A DNA stretch of 37,725 bases from assembly GCA_004295885.1 (NCBI GenBank), contig SEDG01000017.1, positions 1-37,725 on the forward strand, given 5' to 3'. Shown here one piece after another: positions 9,798 to 19,092 of this stretch. Every line of letters begins with the position of its first letter. Position 1 is the first letter of the stretch. The DNA comes from Pedobacter sp. Its GTDB lineage: Bacteria > Bacteroidota > Bacteroidia > Sphingobacteriales > Sphingobacteriaceae. The position numbers and the translations under genes were made by a program. The notes under the pieces were generated by a model. The model was not told the origin of the DNA, searched no databases, and saw nothing but the letters and a program-made list of their open reading frames with translations.

Positions 9798-10640
9798 ATG
9801 CGGTTAACAACCATTCTTATGATTTTAGCTTTCCTCGGCCAGATTTTTACTGGCTCTGCTCAAATATGTGTAGAAAAGAATATCAATTATGCTGGTAATA
9901 CTTATCAAGCGAATACACTAAATATCTATCATAAAAAAGATAGTGTTAAAAGTAAAGATGTAATTGTTTTTGTTCACGGAGGTTCCTGGAGTAGTGGTAA
10001 AAAAGAAACCTATTGGTGGTTAGGCAGAAACTTGGCTAAAAATGATGTAGTAAGTGTAATTATTAATTATCCATTAGCACCAGATGTAACCTATAAAGAA
10101 ATGGCGGCAGCAACGGCTCAAGCTGTTAAATGGGTAAAAGATAACATTGCAACTTATGGAGGTAATGCTAACCGTATTTTTATAATGGGCCACTCGGCAG
10201 GTGGACATTTAGCAGAGCTGATCAATTCAGACCCACAATATTTCGCAACAGCTGGTATAGCAAACCCAATAAAAGGTGTGATTTTAAATGATCCCTTTGG
10301 TTTAGATATGGAAGAATATTTAACTAAGGCTGAAAAAGATGATTATTACACTGACTTCTTAAGAACATTTAGCAAGGAATCAAAAACGTGGCAAGCAGGT
10401 TCACCTTTGTTTTACGTGAAAAATGTTAAAAATCCTCACCTTATTTTCTACGGAACAAAAACCTATGAAGCCATACAAATTCAGTCTGAGCGAATTTATA
10501 AAACATTGCTAGCACAACAAATTCCAGTTAAGCTAGAAAAAATAGAAGGTAAAAAACACGTTCCGATGATTAGTCAGATGATTTGGGGAAGCAATAGCTT
10601 ATACAAAACCATTTTGAACTTTTTAAAAGAGACGAAGTAA
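9798..10640 (+). CDS. Secreted alpha/beta hydrolase (esterase/kynurenine formamidase-like)
   Basis: Signal peptide, VFVHGGSWSSG oxyanion region and GHSAGGHLA nucleophile elbow. Confidence 0.85.
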   Translation: MRLTTILMILAFLGQIFTGSAQICVEKNINYAGNTYQANTLNIYHKKDSVKSKDVIVFVHGGSWSSGKKETYWWLGRNLAKNDVVSVIINYPLAPDVTYKEMAAATAQAVKWVKDNIATYGGNANRIFIMGHSAGGHLAELINSDPQYFATAGIANPIKGVILNDPFGLDMEEYLTKAEKDDYYTDFLRTFSKESKTWQAGSPLFYVKNVKNPHLIFYGTKTYEAIQIQSERIYKTLLAQQIPVKLEKIEGKKHVPMISQMIWGSNSLYKTILNFLKETK

Positions 10641-10644
10641 ACTT

Positions 10645-11217
10645 TTATAAAATTTCAACCAGTTTAATCGAACCATCTGAATTTAAACAGAACCTTCCAT
10701 TAATTAATTTCGAATTGGATTGTAAAGCGTTTGCAAATTCATTACATAAGTTGCCACAATCAATATCAGCTTCATCTAATAACGTGTAACCCGAAATGGC
10801 GTCTCCCTTTACGTAATTAATTAGGTCGTTCTTTAACGTTAAATTGAATGTGATGCTTTCATCGACCTTTGTTTTAGAAAGCACTTGCTTTAGTTGGTAT
10901 GCCTTAGACCTACCATCAGCCGGAGGATTTAAAATTTCTGTTTCCACTACTAACAGGTCGTATACGTAACCTACTTCATAATCAAAGCCAACGATTTGAT
11001 CGTAAAATGCAGACCAATTAGTACTTCCGATCTCATTTCCCTGTTGAGCAGAAAAAGTAATAACGGGGCCATAAGGTGCAACTGCGGTTTGCTTAAATTG
11101 GTTTATTCGTATTTTAATTTGATTTTCTGTTTTTTCACAAGAAGAAATTAAAAGCGTTGAGAGAGCTAAAAATGTAAGAAAAACAAGTTTTCTAGCGTTT
11201 AAGATGGTTTTTTTCAT
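10645..11217 (-). CDS. Hypothetical lipoprotein
   Basis: Signal peptide with lipobox LLISSCEK; remainder unrecognised. Confidence 0.65.
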   Translation of the reverse strand: MKKTILNARKLVFLTFLALSTLLISSCEKTENQIKIRINQFKQTAVAPYGPVITFSAQQGNEIGSTNWSAFYDQIVGFDYEVGYVYDLLVVETEILNPPADGRSKAYQLKQVLSKTKVDESITFNLTLKNDLINYVKGDAISGYTLLDEADIDCGNLCNEFANALQSNSKLINGRFCLNSDGSIKLVEIL

Positions 11218-11353
11218 AAAAGAATAGGATGGAGAGTGGTTATATTCAAATGTAAAAAAATTAACTATTAGTTACAACTAAGAGTTTAGTAATTTTCCCC
11301 ATTTTAAAGTTATCTTATTAAAAGTTAGTGTTTTAAAAATCGATAAATGCAAA

Positions 11354-11386
11354 AACCCCTACCAAATCAATGGTAAGGGTTGTGCT
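11354..11386 (-). terminator. Intrinsic terminator downstream of the Kir channel gene
   Basis: Plus strand AACCCCTACCA-AATCAA-TGGTAAGGGTT with an A-run on its left, giving a U-tract on the minus strand. It lies about 150 nt past the stop. Confidence 0.55.
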
Positions 11387-11532
11387 AAACATTGGTAGAT
11401 GTTTATATAAAGTTCTTACTATCATCCGATAAATAACACTTCATCCTATTGAATTACGTGAATAATTCGACTAAAGAACAGAGAATTGAAACGTTTGTTT
11501 GCAATATTCCTAAAAGAGCTTCTATTGTAGAA

Positions 11533-12471
11533 TTAAGCTAAAATAGTATCACTAAGTTTCGATAAGTCTAATGTGGTTATGCCTTCTTCATCTTGAGACA
11601 AGATTGGAGAAAAGCGATGTTTGAAGAGGATGTGCTCATCTAAATAAGACGCTCTGCTATGTACTGTTTGAGAAAAAATGTCATCAAATGCGTTTAGGAG
11701 AATTAAAACTTCGGTTTCTCCCTCCATCATTTCTTCTTTTGTCATTCCAAAAAGAGGACTCTTTTCATCTATCGGATGAACAACAGTCCAACTCAATGAT
11801 AGCAATCCTATTTTATTCCTTTCTAATTCTAAAGGCAAAAACCGTCTAGTTTTTTTACCATCAACCACTTGATTTATGGTAAAAACCATTTGAACTTCGA
11901 TCTCAATTAATTGGTTGTTTCGCCCGTTGGCCAACCTAAACATCAGACCTGTTATTTCTTTATATAGCGCCACCACCATATTTTTACTGTATATAATTTT
12001 GGCATTTGGCCTAGAGAATCGGCCATACAATAAACCAGTTGCCAAGGCAAAAGCTAACAGGCCTAACATAGATTCGAAAGCGGCAATACAACTTGTTAAA
12101 AAGCCAACTGGACTTATGTGCCCATAACCAACAGTAGAAATAGTTTGCGCAGAGAAGAAGAAAGCGTCAAAAAAATGGTCGCGGGTAGTAATTCCAGGTG
12201 CGCCATGTAAATTTTCAATCCCAATTAAAACATAAATTGAAGCGAAAAGAATGTTAATTGCTAGATAGGCCATTAAAATGATAAACATAAACTTTCTCCA
12301 CGACATAGAAATTAGCCAGTTGTAAGTGTCGTTAGAACTGAATATTGGACGCCCGATTCTTTTAACATTAGAAGTTCCGTCGGCATTCATCATCCTTTGG
12401 TCTTTGCCCATTGGTCCTTTTCCAAAACCCAAGTCGTCTTCTTCGTGCTGTTTTCTTTTAATAAAAGCCAT
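11533..12471 (-). CDS. Inward-rectifier-type potassium channel (KirBac-like)
   Basis: Selectivity filter TISTVGYGHISPVG between two TM helices, with a C-terminal Kir cytoplasmic domain (FRLANGRNNQLIEIEVQM...). Confidence 0.92.
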   Translation of the reverse strand: MAFIKRKQHEEDDLGFGKGPMGKDQRMMNADGTSNVKRIGRPIFSSNDTYNWLISMSWRKFMFIILMAYLAINILFASIYVLIGIENLHGAPGITTRDHFFDAFFFSAQTISTVGYGHISPVGFLTSCIAAFESMLGLLAFALATGLLYGRFSRPNAKIIYSKNMVVALYKEITGLMFRLANGRNNQLIEIEVQMVFTINQVVDGKKTRRFLPLELERNKIGLLSLSWTVVHPIDEKSPLFGMTKEEMMEGETEVLILLNAFDDIFSQTVHSRASYLDEHILFKHRFSPILSQDEEGITTLDLSKLSDTILA

Positions 12472-12593
12472 ATTTTTAAATTGTTTTGAGAAAGATTTTG
12501 CAAATTAAGCATATTAAAAGGCTCGCCTAAATGTTACCCAATAATAGTTAATAATAAATATTTTGAAAGTATTTTAGCTAACCTAAATCCCAT

Positions 12594-15500
12594 ATGATGA
12601 AGAAAATTTTTACGCTATTTTTATGCTCTCTCTTTGCAATCGCGGCAAATGCAGAAACCCAACCGCAATGGATGCGTTATCCATCAATTTCACCAGATGG
12701 CACTAGCATTGTGTTCACTTTTAAAGGTGATTTATACAAAGTGTCTAGTGCTGGAGGAACAGCCCAGCAAATTACATTTCACGATGCCCATGATTTTATG
12801 CCGGTATGGAGTAAAGACGGAAAACAGATTGCGTTTGCTTCAAATCGTTATGGCAATTTTGATATTTTTATCATGAACGCCAATGGTGGTGCCGCAAAAA
12901 GATTAACTTATCACTCTGCAGACGAGTTTCCTTATAGCTTTACTTTCGATAATAAAGCTGTTGTTTTTGGAGGTGTAAGACAAGATGAAGCAATTCACCG
13001 TCAATTTCCCACAGGTTCACAACCCGAGCTTTATAGCGTAGCTACAGAAGGTAGCAGAATAAATCAAATATTTACTATTCCTGCCGAATATGTTCAGTCA
13101 TCAAAAGATGGATCAAAAATGATTTATCATGATAAAAAAGGTGGCGAAAATGAGTGGCGTAAACACCATAAATCTTCTGTTGCTAGAGCAGTTTGGTTGT
13201 ATGACAAAAAAACTAATAAACATCAACAACTGAGCAGTTTTTATGGAGAAAATAGAAACCCAGTATTCGCAGACCAAGAAAAAAGCATTTATTATCTAAG
13301 TGAACAAAGTGGAAACTTTAATATTCACAAAATGCCTTTGTCAGCTAATGCTAAAAATGAGCAAATAACTAATTTTAAAACGTTTCCAGTTAGATTTTTA
13401 AGCTCTTCTAACGACGGGTTGTTAAGCTTTGGTTATGATGGGGAAATTTACACGCTAAAGCCTGGGCAGCAGCCTAAAAAGGTGGAGGTAGCAATTACCA
13501 CTCAAGATAAAAACAATAACGAAAGCTTCATTGCGATTAATGGCGGAGTTAGAGAGATGGCAGTATCTCCTGATGGAAAAGAAGTCGCGTTTATAGCCAG
13601 GGGCGAAGTTTTTGTAACCTCTGCCGATGGCAAAATGACTAAAAGAGTAACCAATACTTCAGAGCAAGAAAGGTTTGTAGATTTTGCTCCAGATGGTAAA
13701 TCAATTATTTATTCTAGCGAGAGAAATGGAAAATGGCGCATTTATGAAGTGAAAAAAGTTCGTAAAGAAGAACCTTATTTCTTCGCATCAACAGTGTTAG
13801 AGGAGAAGTCTTTAGTAAGCAATGATAAGGATAATTATATGCCAAGCATATCGCCCGATGGCAAAAGAATAGCCTATATAGAGGATAGAAGAGCTTTAAG
13901 GGTGATGGAAATTGGCACCAAACAAGCAGTTACTTTATTGTCTCCAGACGAGTTATTTTACATGCAAGATGGCGACCAGTATTTCACCTGGAGCCCAGAT
14001 AGTCAATGGCTTTTGGCAACTTATCGTCCAACCATGTCAAATGGCGAAGTGGTGTTGTTAGATGCAAAGGGAAAACTGCCAATGAGAAATTTAACGAAAA
14101 GTGGCTTTGGAGATGGCAATGCAAAATGGGTAAATGGTGGCAAACAAATGTTGTGGTTTAGCAATAGAGATGGACTAAAATCTCAGGCAAATTCAGGTTC
14201 TTCACAACGTGATGTTTATGGAATGTTTTTCACAAAAGATGCTTGGGATCGTTTCAACCTAGATAAAGAAGATTTTGCCTTGTTAAAAGAAATGGAGGCT
14301 ACGCAAAAGAAAGCTAAAGATGAAGCCGATAAGAAAGCCGAAAAAGAAAAGGGAATAAAACCTATTAAGCCAGATTCTACCGTTAAATTTGATTGGGATG
14401 GAATGGAAATGAGAAAAGCTAGATTAACCATTCACTCTTCTTCATTAAGTGATGCAGTAATTACAAAAGACGGCGAAAAGCTTTTCTATTTGGCAAGTTT
14501 CGAAAAAGGAACTAATCTTTGGAGTACCAATCTTCGTACAAAAGAAACCAAGATGGAAATTGCTTTAGACGGAATGGGTGGAAGCCTAATGTGGGACAAG
14601 ACGCAAAAGAACTTGTACTTGTTAAGCGGAGGTAGAGTTTCTAAAATCAATACTGAAAATAATAAAAGAGAGCCAATTACCATTGAGGGAGAAGTGCAAG
14701 TTAATGCGGAAGCAGAACGTGAGTATATGTTTGAACACGTTTGGCTAAGAAACAAAGGGATGTTTTACACCGCTAATATGCATGGGGCAGATTGGGAAGC
14801 TTTAAAACCAGCCTATAAAAAATATCTTCCATCTATTGGTAATAGCTACGAATTTGCAGAAATGTTGTCGGAACTATTGGGCGAGCTTAACGTGTCTCAC
14901 TCTGGCGCTAGGTTTGGAAGCAGTACACCTACCGATGACGCTACAGCTTCACTGGGTATTTTATTAAACTATTCGCACAAAGGCGATGGAATATTAATTG
15001 AAGAAATTTTAGCTGGTGGACCATTAGATAGAGCAGCGAATACTGTTGCTAAAAAAGGAATGATCATCGAAAAAATAGATGGTCAATTAGTAGAAGCCAA
15101 TCAAGATATTGCTAAGTATTTAAACAGAAAAGCTGGTCAGCTCACCTTGCTAGAGATATTAAATCCTAAAAATGGAGAGAGACAGCAACTAACGATGAAG
15201 CCAATTCCCTTAGCGCTAGAAAATCAATTGCTTTACAGAAGATGGGTTAAAATTAACCAAGCAGAAGTTGACAGTTTAAGTAAGGGACAATTAGGTTATG
15301 TGCATATTCCTGGAATGAGTGATGGTCCTTATCGTAACGTTTATGAGGAAATGATGGGTAAATATGCTGACAGAAAAGCTGTTATTGTAGATACTCGATT
15401 TAATGGAGGTGGAGATTTAGTGTCTGATTTAGCAATGTTCTTTACGGGTCAGAAATTTTTAGATTATGCAACCGATAAACGTTCGGTAGGTGGCGAGCCA

Positions 15501-15842
15501 ACATTTAGGTGGACTAAACCTACCTTGGCAATGTTTAACGAGGCAAACTATAGCGACGGCCATTGTTTCTCTTGCGGGTATAAAGATTTAAAAATCGGAA
15601 AAACAGTAGGTATGCCGGTTCCAGGTACCTGTAGTTTTGCAGGTTGGGAAACATTAATTGATGGTACAAGATGGGGTTCTATTCCTATTAGTGCTAAAAA
15701 TAAAGCTGGAGAATGGTTAGAGAACAATGAAACTAAACCAGACATACTGGTAAAAAATATGCCTGGAATGATTGATCAGGGCAAGGATGAACAGTTAATT
15801 GTAGCTATTAAAGAATTAATGACAGAAGTAAAACCTAAATAA
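12594..15842 (+). CDS. Tricorn-like S41 protease with N-terminal WD40/PD40 propeller repeats and PDZ
   Basis: Repeated SPDGKxIAF-type blades; PDZ ILIEEILAGGPLDRA; catalytic-region EANYSDGHCFSCGYKDLKIGKTVGMPVPGTCSFAGWE. Confidence 0.92.
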   Translation: MMKKIFTLFLCSLFAIAANAETQPQWMRYPSISPDGTSIVFTFKGDLYKVSSAGGTAQQITFHDAHDFMPVWSKDGKQIAFASNRYGNFDIFIMNANGGAAKRLTYHSADEFPYSFTFDNKAVVFGGVRQDEAIHRQFPTGSQPELYSVATEGSRINQIFTIPAEYVQSSKDGSKMIYHDKKGGENEWRKHHKSSVARAVWLYDKKTNKHQQLSSFYGENRNPVFADQEKSIYYLSEQSGNFNIHKMPLSANAKNEQITNFKTFPVRFLSSSNDGLLSFGYDGEIYTLKPGQQPKKVEVAITTQDKNNNESFIAINGGVREMAVSPDGKEVAFIARGEVFVTSADGKMTKRVTNTSEQERFVDFAPDGKSIIYSSERNGKWRIYEVKKVRKEEPYFFASTVLEEKSLVSNDKDNYMPSISPDGKRIAYIEDRRALRVMEIGTKQAVTLLSPDELFYMQDGDQYFTWSPDSQWLLATYRPTMSNGEVVLLDAKGKLPMRNLTKSGFGDGNAKWVNGGKQMLWFSNRDGLKSQANSGSSQRDVYGMFFTKDAWDRFNLDKEDFALLKEMEATQKKAKDEADKKAEKEKGIKPIKPDSTVKFDWDGMEMRKARLTIHSSSLSDAVITKDGEKLFYLASFEKGTNLWSTNLRTKETKMEIALDGMGGSLMWDKTQKNLYLLSGGRVSKINTENNKREPITIEGEVQVNAEAEREYMFEHVWLRNKGMFYTANMHGADWEALKPAYKKYLPSIGNSYEFAEMLSELLGELNVSHSGARFGSSTPTDDATASLGILLNYSHKGDGILIEEILAGGPLDRAANTVAKKGMIIEKIDGQLVEANQDIAKYLNRKAGQLTLLEILNPKNGERQQLTMKPIPLALENQLLYRRWVKINQAEVDSLSKGQLGYVHIPGMSDGPYRNVYEEMMGKYADRKAVIVDTRFNGGGDLVSDLAMFFTGQKFLDYATDKRSVGGEPTFRWTKPTLAMFNEANYSDGHCFSCGYKDLKIGKTVGMPVPGTCSFAGWETLIDGTRWGSIPISAKNKAGEWLENNETKPDILVKNMPGMIDQGKDEQLIVAIKELMTEVKPK

Positions 15843-15852
15843 TTCAAAAAAT

Positions 15853-15884
15853 TTTGCTTTTAATCAAAAACTATTACATATTTG
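15853..15884 (+). promoter_or_regulatory. Candidate promoter for the trp leader (TTTG-N20-CATATTTG)
   Basis: TTTG at 15853-15856, CATATTTG at 15877-15884 (near TAnnTTTG), spacing about 20 nt; leader ATG at 15893. Confidence 0.5.
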
Positions 15885-15892
15885 CCAACAGA

Positions 15893-15946
15893 ATGATACA
15901 GATAAACGCAAATAAAAATTGGTGGTGGCATTACGCAACAGCGTGA
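15893..15946 (+). CDS. trpL: trp operon leader peptide MIQINANKNWWWHYATA*
   Basis: ATG ATA CAG ATA AAC GCA AAT AAA AAT TGG TGG TGG CAT TAC GCA ACA GCG TGA. Three consecutive Trp codons, followed by a hairpin and terminator, upstream of trpD. Confidence 0.9.
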   Translation: MIQINANKNWWWHYATA

Positions 15947-15948
15947 TG
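15929..15948 (+). promoter_or_regulatory. Leader hairpin overlapping the end of the leader ORF (CAUUACGC-AACA-GCGUGAUG)
   Basis: 8-bp stem (one U-G) with an AACA loop, immediately after the WWW codons and including the UGA stop. Confidence 0.7.
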
Positions 15949-15992
15949 TGATCCTTATTTATACGTTTATTTTTTTATAAAAATATTTTGAA

Positions 15993-16026
15993 GGGTTGCT
16001 TGTAAAAAGGCAACCTTTTTTGTTTT
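15993..16026 (+). terminator. Attenuator (intrinsic terminator) of the trp leader
   Basis: GGTTGC(T)-TGTAAAAA-(G)GCAACC followed by TTTTTTGTTTT, 66 nt before the trpD ATG. Confidence 0.85.
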
Positions 16027-16091
16027 AAACCTATGACCGATCCTAATTTATTGGGGAGCTCTCATAAACCATAAAGACAATAAATTAATTG

Positions 16092-17081
16092 ATGAAACAA
16101 ATACTAAATCACCTTTTCGAAAATAAAACCTTTAGCAAAGAAGAAGCGCAACGAATTCTGACTTCAATTGCTTTAGGAGAATTTAACAGCTCACAAATTG
16201 CAGCTTTTATTACTGCTTATGGCATGAGAAATATCACGGTTGATGAATTACAAGGCTTCCGCGATGCGATGTTAGATTTATGCTTAAAAATTAATCTGTC
16301 AGATTTCGAACTGGTAGACCTTTGTGGTACTGGTGGCGATGGAAAAGACACTTTTAATATCTCAACTTTAGCCTCGTTTGTGGTGGCTGGCGCTGGTCAT
16401 AAGGTGGCAAAACATGGTAATTATGGAGTTTCTTCTGGTTGCGGTTCATCAAATGTAATGGAATATTTAGGTTATACTTTTACCAATGATGAAAGTAAAT
16501 TGAAACGTAGTTTAGACCAAGCGGGCATTTGTTTTTTACATGCTCCATTATTTAACCCAGCAATGAAAACTGTAGCGCCAATTAGAAAAGAATTGGGCGT
16601 AAAAACATTTTTTAACATGCTTGGCCCAATGGTAAATCCGGCGCAGCCGAAAAACCAAATTGTAGGTGTATTTAGTTTAGAGTTGGCTCGTATATATGCA
16701 TACCTATATCAGCAAACAGATAAAAATTATACCATTATCCATGCAGTGGATGGCTTTGATGAAGTATCACTAACCTGCGACTTTAAAACTTTCAGTAAAA
16801 AAGGAGAGGCTTTAAATAAGGTTTCAGATTTAGGTTTTGAAGAAATCAGCGAAAAGGATATTCAGGGTGGAGACACTGTAGAATCGTCAGCAGAAATTTT
16901 TACCAATATTTTAAATGGAAAAGGAACAGATGCACAAATGAATGTGGTGTTAACAAATGCAGCATTAGCCATCCAAACCATAAAACAAGATGTACCTTTT
17001 GCAGATTGTTATTACGAAGCCGAAGAATCTTTAATGAATAAAAAAGCTTTAGAGAGTTTTAAAAAATTGATAACTGTTTAA
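16092..17081 (+). CDS. trpD: Anthranilate phosphoribosyltransferase
   Basis: DLCGTGGDGKDTFNIST, KHGNYGVSSGCGSSNV. The ATG at 16092 is preferred over the TTG at 16089. Confidence 0.97.
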   Translation: MKQILNHLFENKTFSKEEAQRILTSIALGEFNSSQIAAFITAYGMRNITVDELQGFRDAMLDLCLKINLSDFELVDLCGTGGDGKDTFNISTLASFVVAGAGHKVAKHGNYGVSSGCGSSNVMEYLGYTFTNDESKLKRSLDQAGICFLHAPLFNPAMKTVAPIRKELGVKTFFNMLGPMVNPAQPKNQIVGVFSLELARIYAYLYQQTDKNYTIIHAVDGFDEVSLTCDFKTFSKKGEALNKVSDLGFEEISEKDIQGGDTVESSAEIFTNILNGKGTDAQMNVVLTNAALAIQTIKQDVPFADCYYEAEESLMNKKALESFKKLITV

Positions 17082-17087
17082 TAAAGT

Positions 17088-17160
17088 AACCATATAAGGC
17101 ATTTAAGATAATATAAGTCTTTACGCCTAACTTAAATGAACTTATATTTCTTATATGGTT
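17088..17160. repeat. Intergenic iterated-word inverted repeat between trpD and trpF (AACCATATAAG ... CTTATATGGTT)
   Basis: Perfect 11-bp terminal inverted repeat. Interior has further ATATAAG and CATTTAAG words, with reverse complements on the right. Confidence 0.8.
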
Positions 17161-17172
17161 CAAGCTTAAAAA

Positions 17173-17796
17173 ATGAAGTTGAAACTAAAAGTATGTGGAA
17201 TTAGGCAAGCGAGTAACATCGCTGCGGTAGCAGATTTACAGCCTGACTATTTGGGTTTTATATTCTACCAAAAATCGCCGCGTTTTATTAGTGAGGTTTC
17301 CGCAGAGCTGATTAAATACGTTCCATCAACCATAAAAACCACAGGGGTTTTTGTTAGCGAAGATTTAGAAACGGTTAAGGCTTATATATTCAAGTACAAT
17401 TTAAAAGCGGTGCAATTACATGGAAAAGAAGATGTGGCTTATTGCACAGAATTAAAATCCACAGGTGTGGAAGTAATAAAAGCTTTTGGAATAGATGAAA
17501 ACTTTGATTTTTCTAAATTAAAAGGTTATTTAAACGCAGTTGATTATTTCTTGTTCGATACCCAAACACCCGCTCACGGAGGTTCAGGGAAAATATTCGA
17601 TTGGAAATTATTAACAAACTATACTTTCGATAAACCTTATTTTTTAAGCGGTGGAATTGATTTAACACATACAACAGCAATAAAAACTATAAACGATCCA
17701 AGACTTTACGCCCTAGATGTTAATAGCAAGTTTGAGCTAGAGCCAGGGCTAAAGGATGTAAAAAAGTTAAGAGAATTTTTTAAAGAGATTAAATGA
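17173..17796 (+). CDS. trpF: Phosphoribosylanthranilate isomerase
   Basis: KLKVCGIRQASNIAAV, PDYLGFIFYQKSPRF, FLLFDT-type FLFDTQTPAHGGSGKIFDW, LSGGI. Confidence 0.95.
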   Translation: MKLKLKVCGIRQASNIAAVADLQPDYLGFIFYQKSPRFISEVSAELIKYVPSTIKTTGVFVSEDLETVKAYIFKYNLKAVQLHGKEDVAYCTELKSTGVEVIKAFGIDENFDFSKLKGYLNAVDYFLFDTQTPAHGGSGKIFDWKLLTNYTFDKPYFLSGGIDLTHTTAIKTINDPRLYALDVNSKFELEPGLKDVKKLREFFKEIK

Positions 17797-17798
17797 TA

Positions 17799-17876
17799 TT
17801 GTCATACTGAGGAACGAAGCATCTCTAAGCGAGTAATAATCAATGAAGAGACTCTTCGCTTCGTTCTGAATGACAA
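17799..17876. repeat. GTCATNCTGA-family palindromic intergenic repeat between trpF and trpB
   Basis: TTGTCATACTGAGGAACGAAGCATCTCT ... GAGACTCTTCGCTTCGTTCTGAATGACAA. Confidence 0.75.
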
Positions 17877-17889
17877 AAACAATAAAATT

Positions 17890-19092
17890 ATGAGCTATTT
17901 TGTAAACGAAAGAGGTTATTACGGAGATTTTGGAGGAGCATACATCCCAGAAATGTTATATCCAAATGTAGAAGAGTTAAGGCAACAATACTTAGGCATC
18001 ATTAATGAGCCAAGCTTTCAAGAAGAGTTTAAAGCCCTTTTGAAAGATTACGTTGGTCGCCCTTCGCCGCTATATTTGGCTAAGCGACTATCTGAAAAAT
18101 ATGGCGCAAATATCTTCCTTAAGCGAGAAGATTTAAACCATACTGGCGCACATAAAATAAACAATACCATTGGTCAGATTTTACTGGCAGAACGTTTAGG
18201 TAAAAAACGAATTATCGCCGAAACTGGTGCTGGTCAGCATGGTGTAGCAACAGCAACGGTTTGCGCCCTAAGAGGATTAGAATGCGTAGTTTACATGGGC
18301 GAGATTGACATTAAACGTCAAGCGCCAAATGTAGCTCGTATGAAAATGTTAGGAGCCAAAGTTGTTCCTGCAACATCAGGTAGCAAAACCCTAAAAGACG
18401 CAACCAACGAAGCCATGAGAGATTGGATTAATAACCCTGTTGATACGCATTATATCATTGGTTCGGTGGTTGGTCCGCACCCTTATCCAGATATGGTTTC
18501 TATTTTTCAGTCGGTAATTTCCGAAGAAACTAAAAAGCAATTAATTGAGCAGACTGGCAAAGACCAACCAGATTATGTGATCGCCTGCGTAGGCGGTGGC
18601 AGTAATGCGGCTGGTATGTTCTACCATTTTATCGATGATGAAAATGTAAAACTAATAGCCGTTGAAGCAGCTGGTAAAGGTGTAGCGTCAGGTCTATCTG
18701 CAGCCACAACTTACTTAGGCAAAGAAGGTGTGTTACACGGTAGCCGAAGCATTTTAATGCAAACACCAGACGGACAAGTGGTAGAACCACATTCAGTTTC
18801 AGCAGGTCTGGATTATCCTGGTATTGGTCCACAACATGCGCATCTGTTCAAAACTGGTCGCGGTAAATATGTGTCTATCACAGACGATGAATCTCTTGAT
18901 GCAGGTTTGCTATTAACACAGCTCGAAGGAATAATTCCAGCAATAGAAAGTGCACACGCCTTAGCTTACCTCGAATACATGGGGTTTAAAGGAGGGGAAA
19001 ACGTGGTTGTTTGTTTATCCGGTAGGGGCGACAAAGACATGGAAACTTATATGAAACATTTTAACATTCGACCAATTGAAAGACTTACGTAA
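17890..19092 (+). CDS. trpB: Tryptophan synthase beta subunit; essentially full length, with a C-terminus altered at the trpA junction
   Basis: [10 protein letters not shown] (PLP Lys), [27 protein letters not shown], then RPIERLT* read out of frame from trpA-derived DNA. Confidence 0.96.
   Translation: MSYFVNERGYYGDFGGAYIPEMLYPNVEELRQQYLGIINEPSFQEEFKALLKDYVGRPSPLYLAKRLSEKYGANIFLKREDLNHTGAHKINNTIGQILLAERLGKKRIIAETGAGQHGVATATVCALRGLECVVYMGEIDIKRQAPNVARMKMLGAKVVPATSGSKTLKDATNEAMRDWINNPVDTHYIIGSVVGPHPYPDMVSIFQSVISEETKKQLIEQTGKDQPDYVIACVGGGSNAAGMFYHFIDDENVKLIAVEAAGKGVASGLSAATTYLGKEGVLHGSRSILMQTPDGQVVEPHSVSAGLDYPGIGPQHAHLFKTGRGKYVSITDDESLDAGLLLTQLEGIIPAIESAHALAYLEYMGFKGGENVVVCLSGRGDKDMETYMKHFNIRPIERLT

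Noticed and set aside
12634-12876. 80-aa + ORF inside the Tricorn gene, and other antisense/out-of-frame ORFs of 60-160 aa (e.g. 23713-24201, 22607-22954, 14486-14755, 18629-18832)
   Set aside because: All are shadow ORFs on top of well-supported coding genes with no independent features.
19076-19092. Genuine translational coupling overlap between trpB and trpA
   Set aside because: The overlap arises because trpA starts internally (FDQLKDLRK) with only a TTG start; missing N-terminal TrpA sequence fits a deletion better than a natural overlap.
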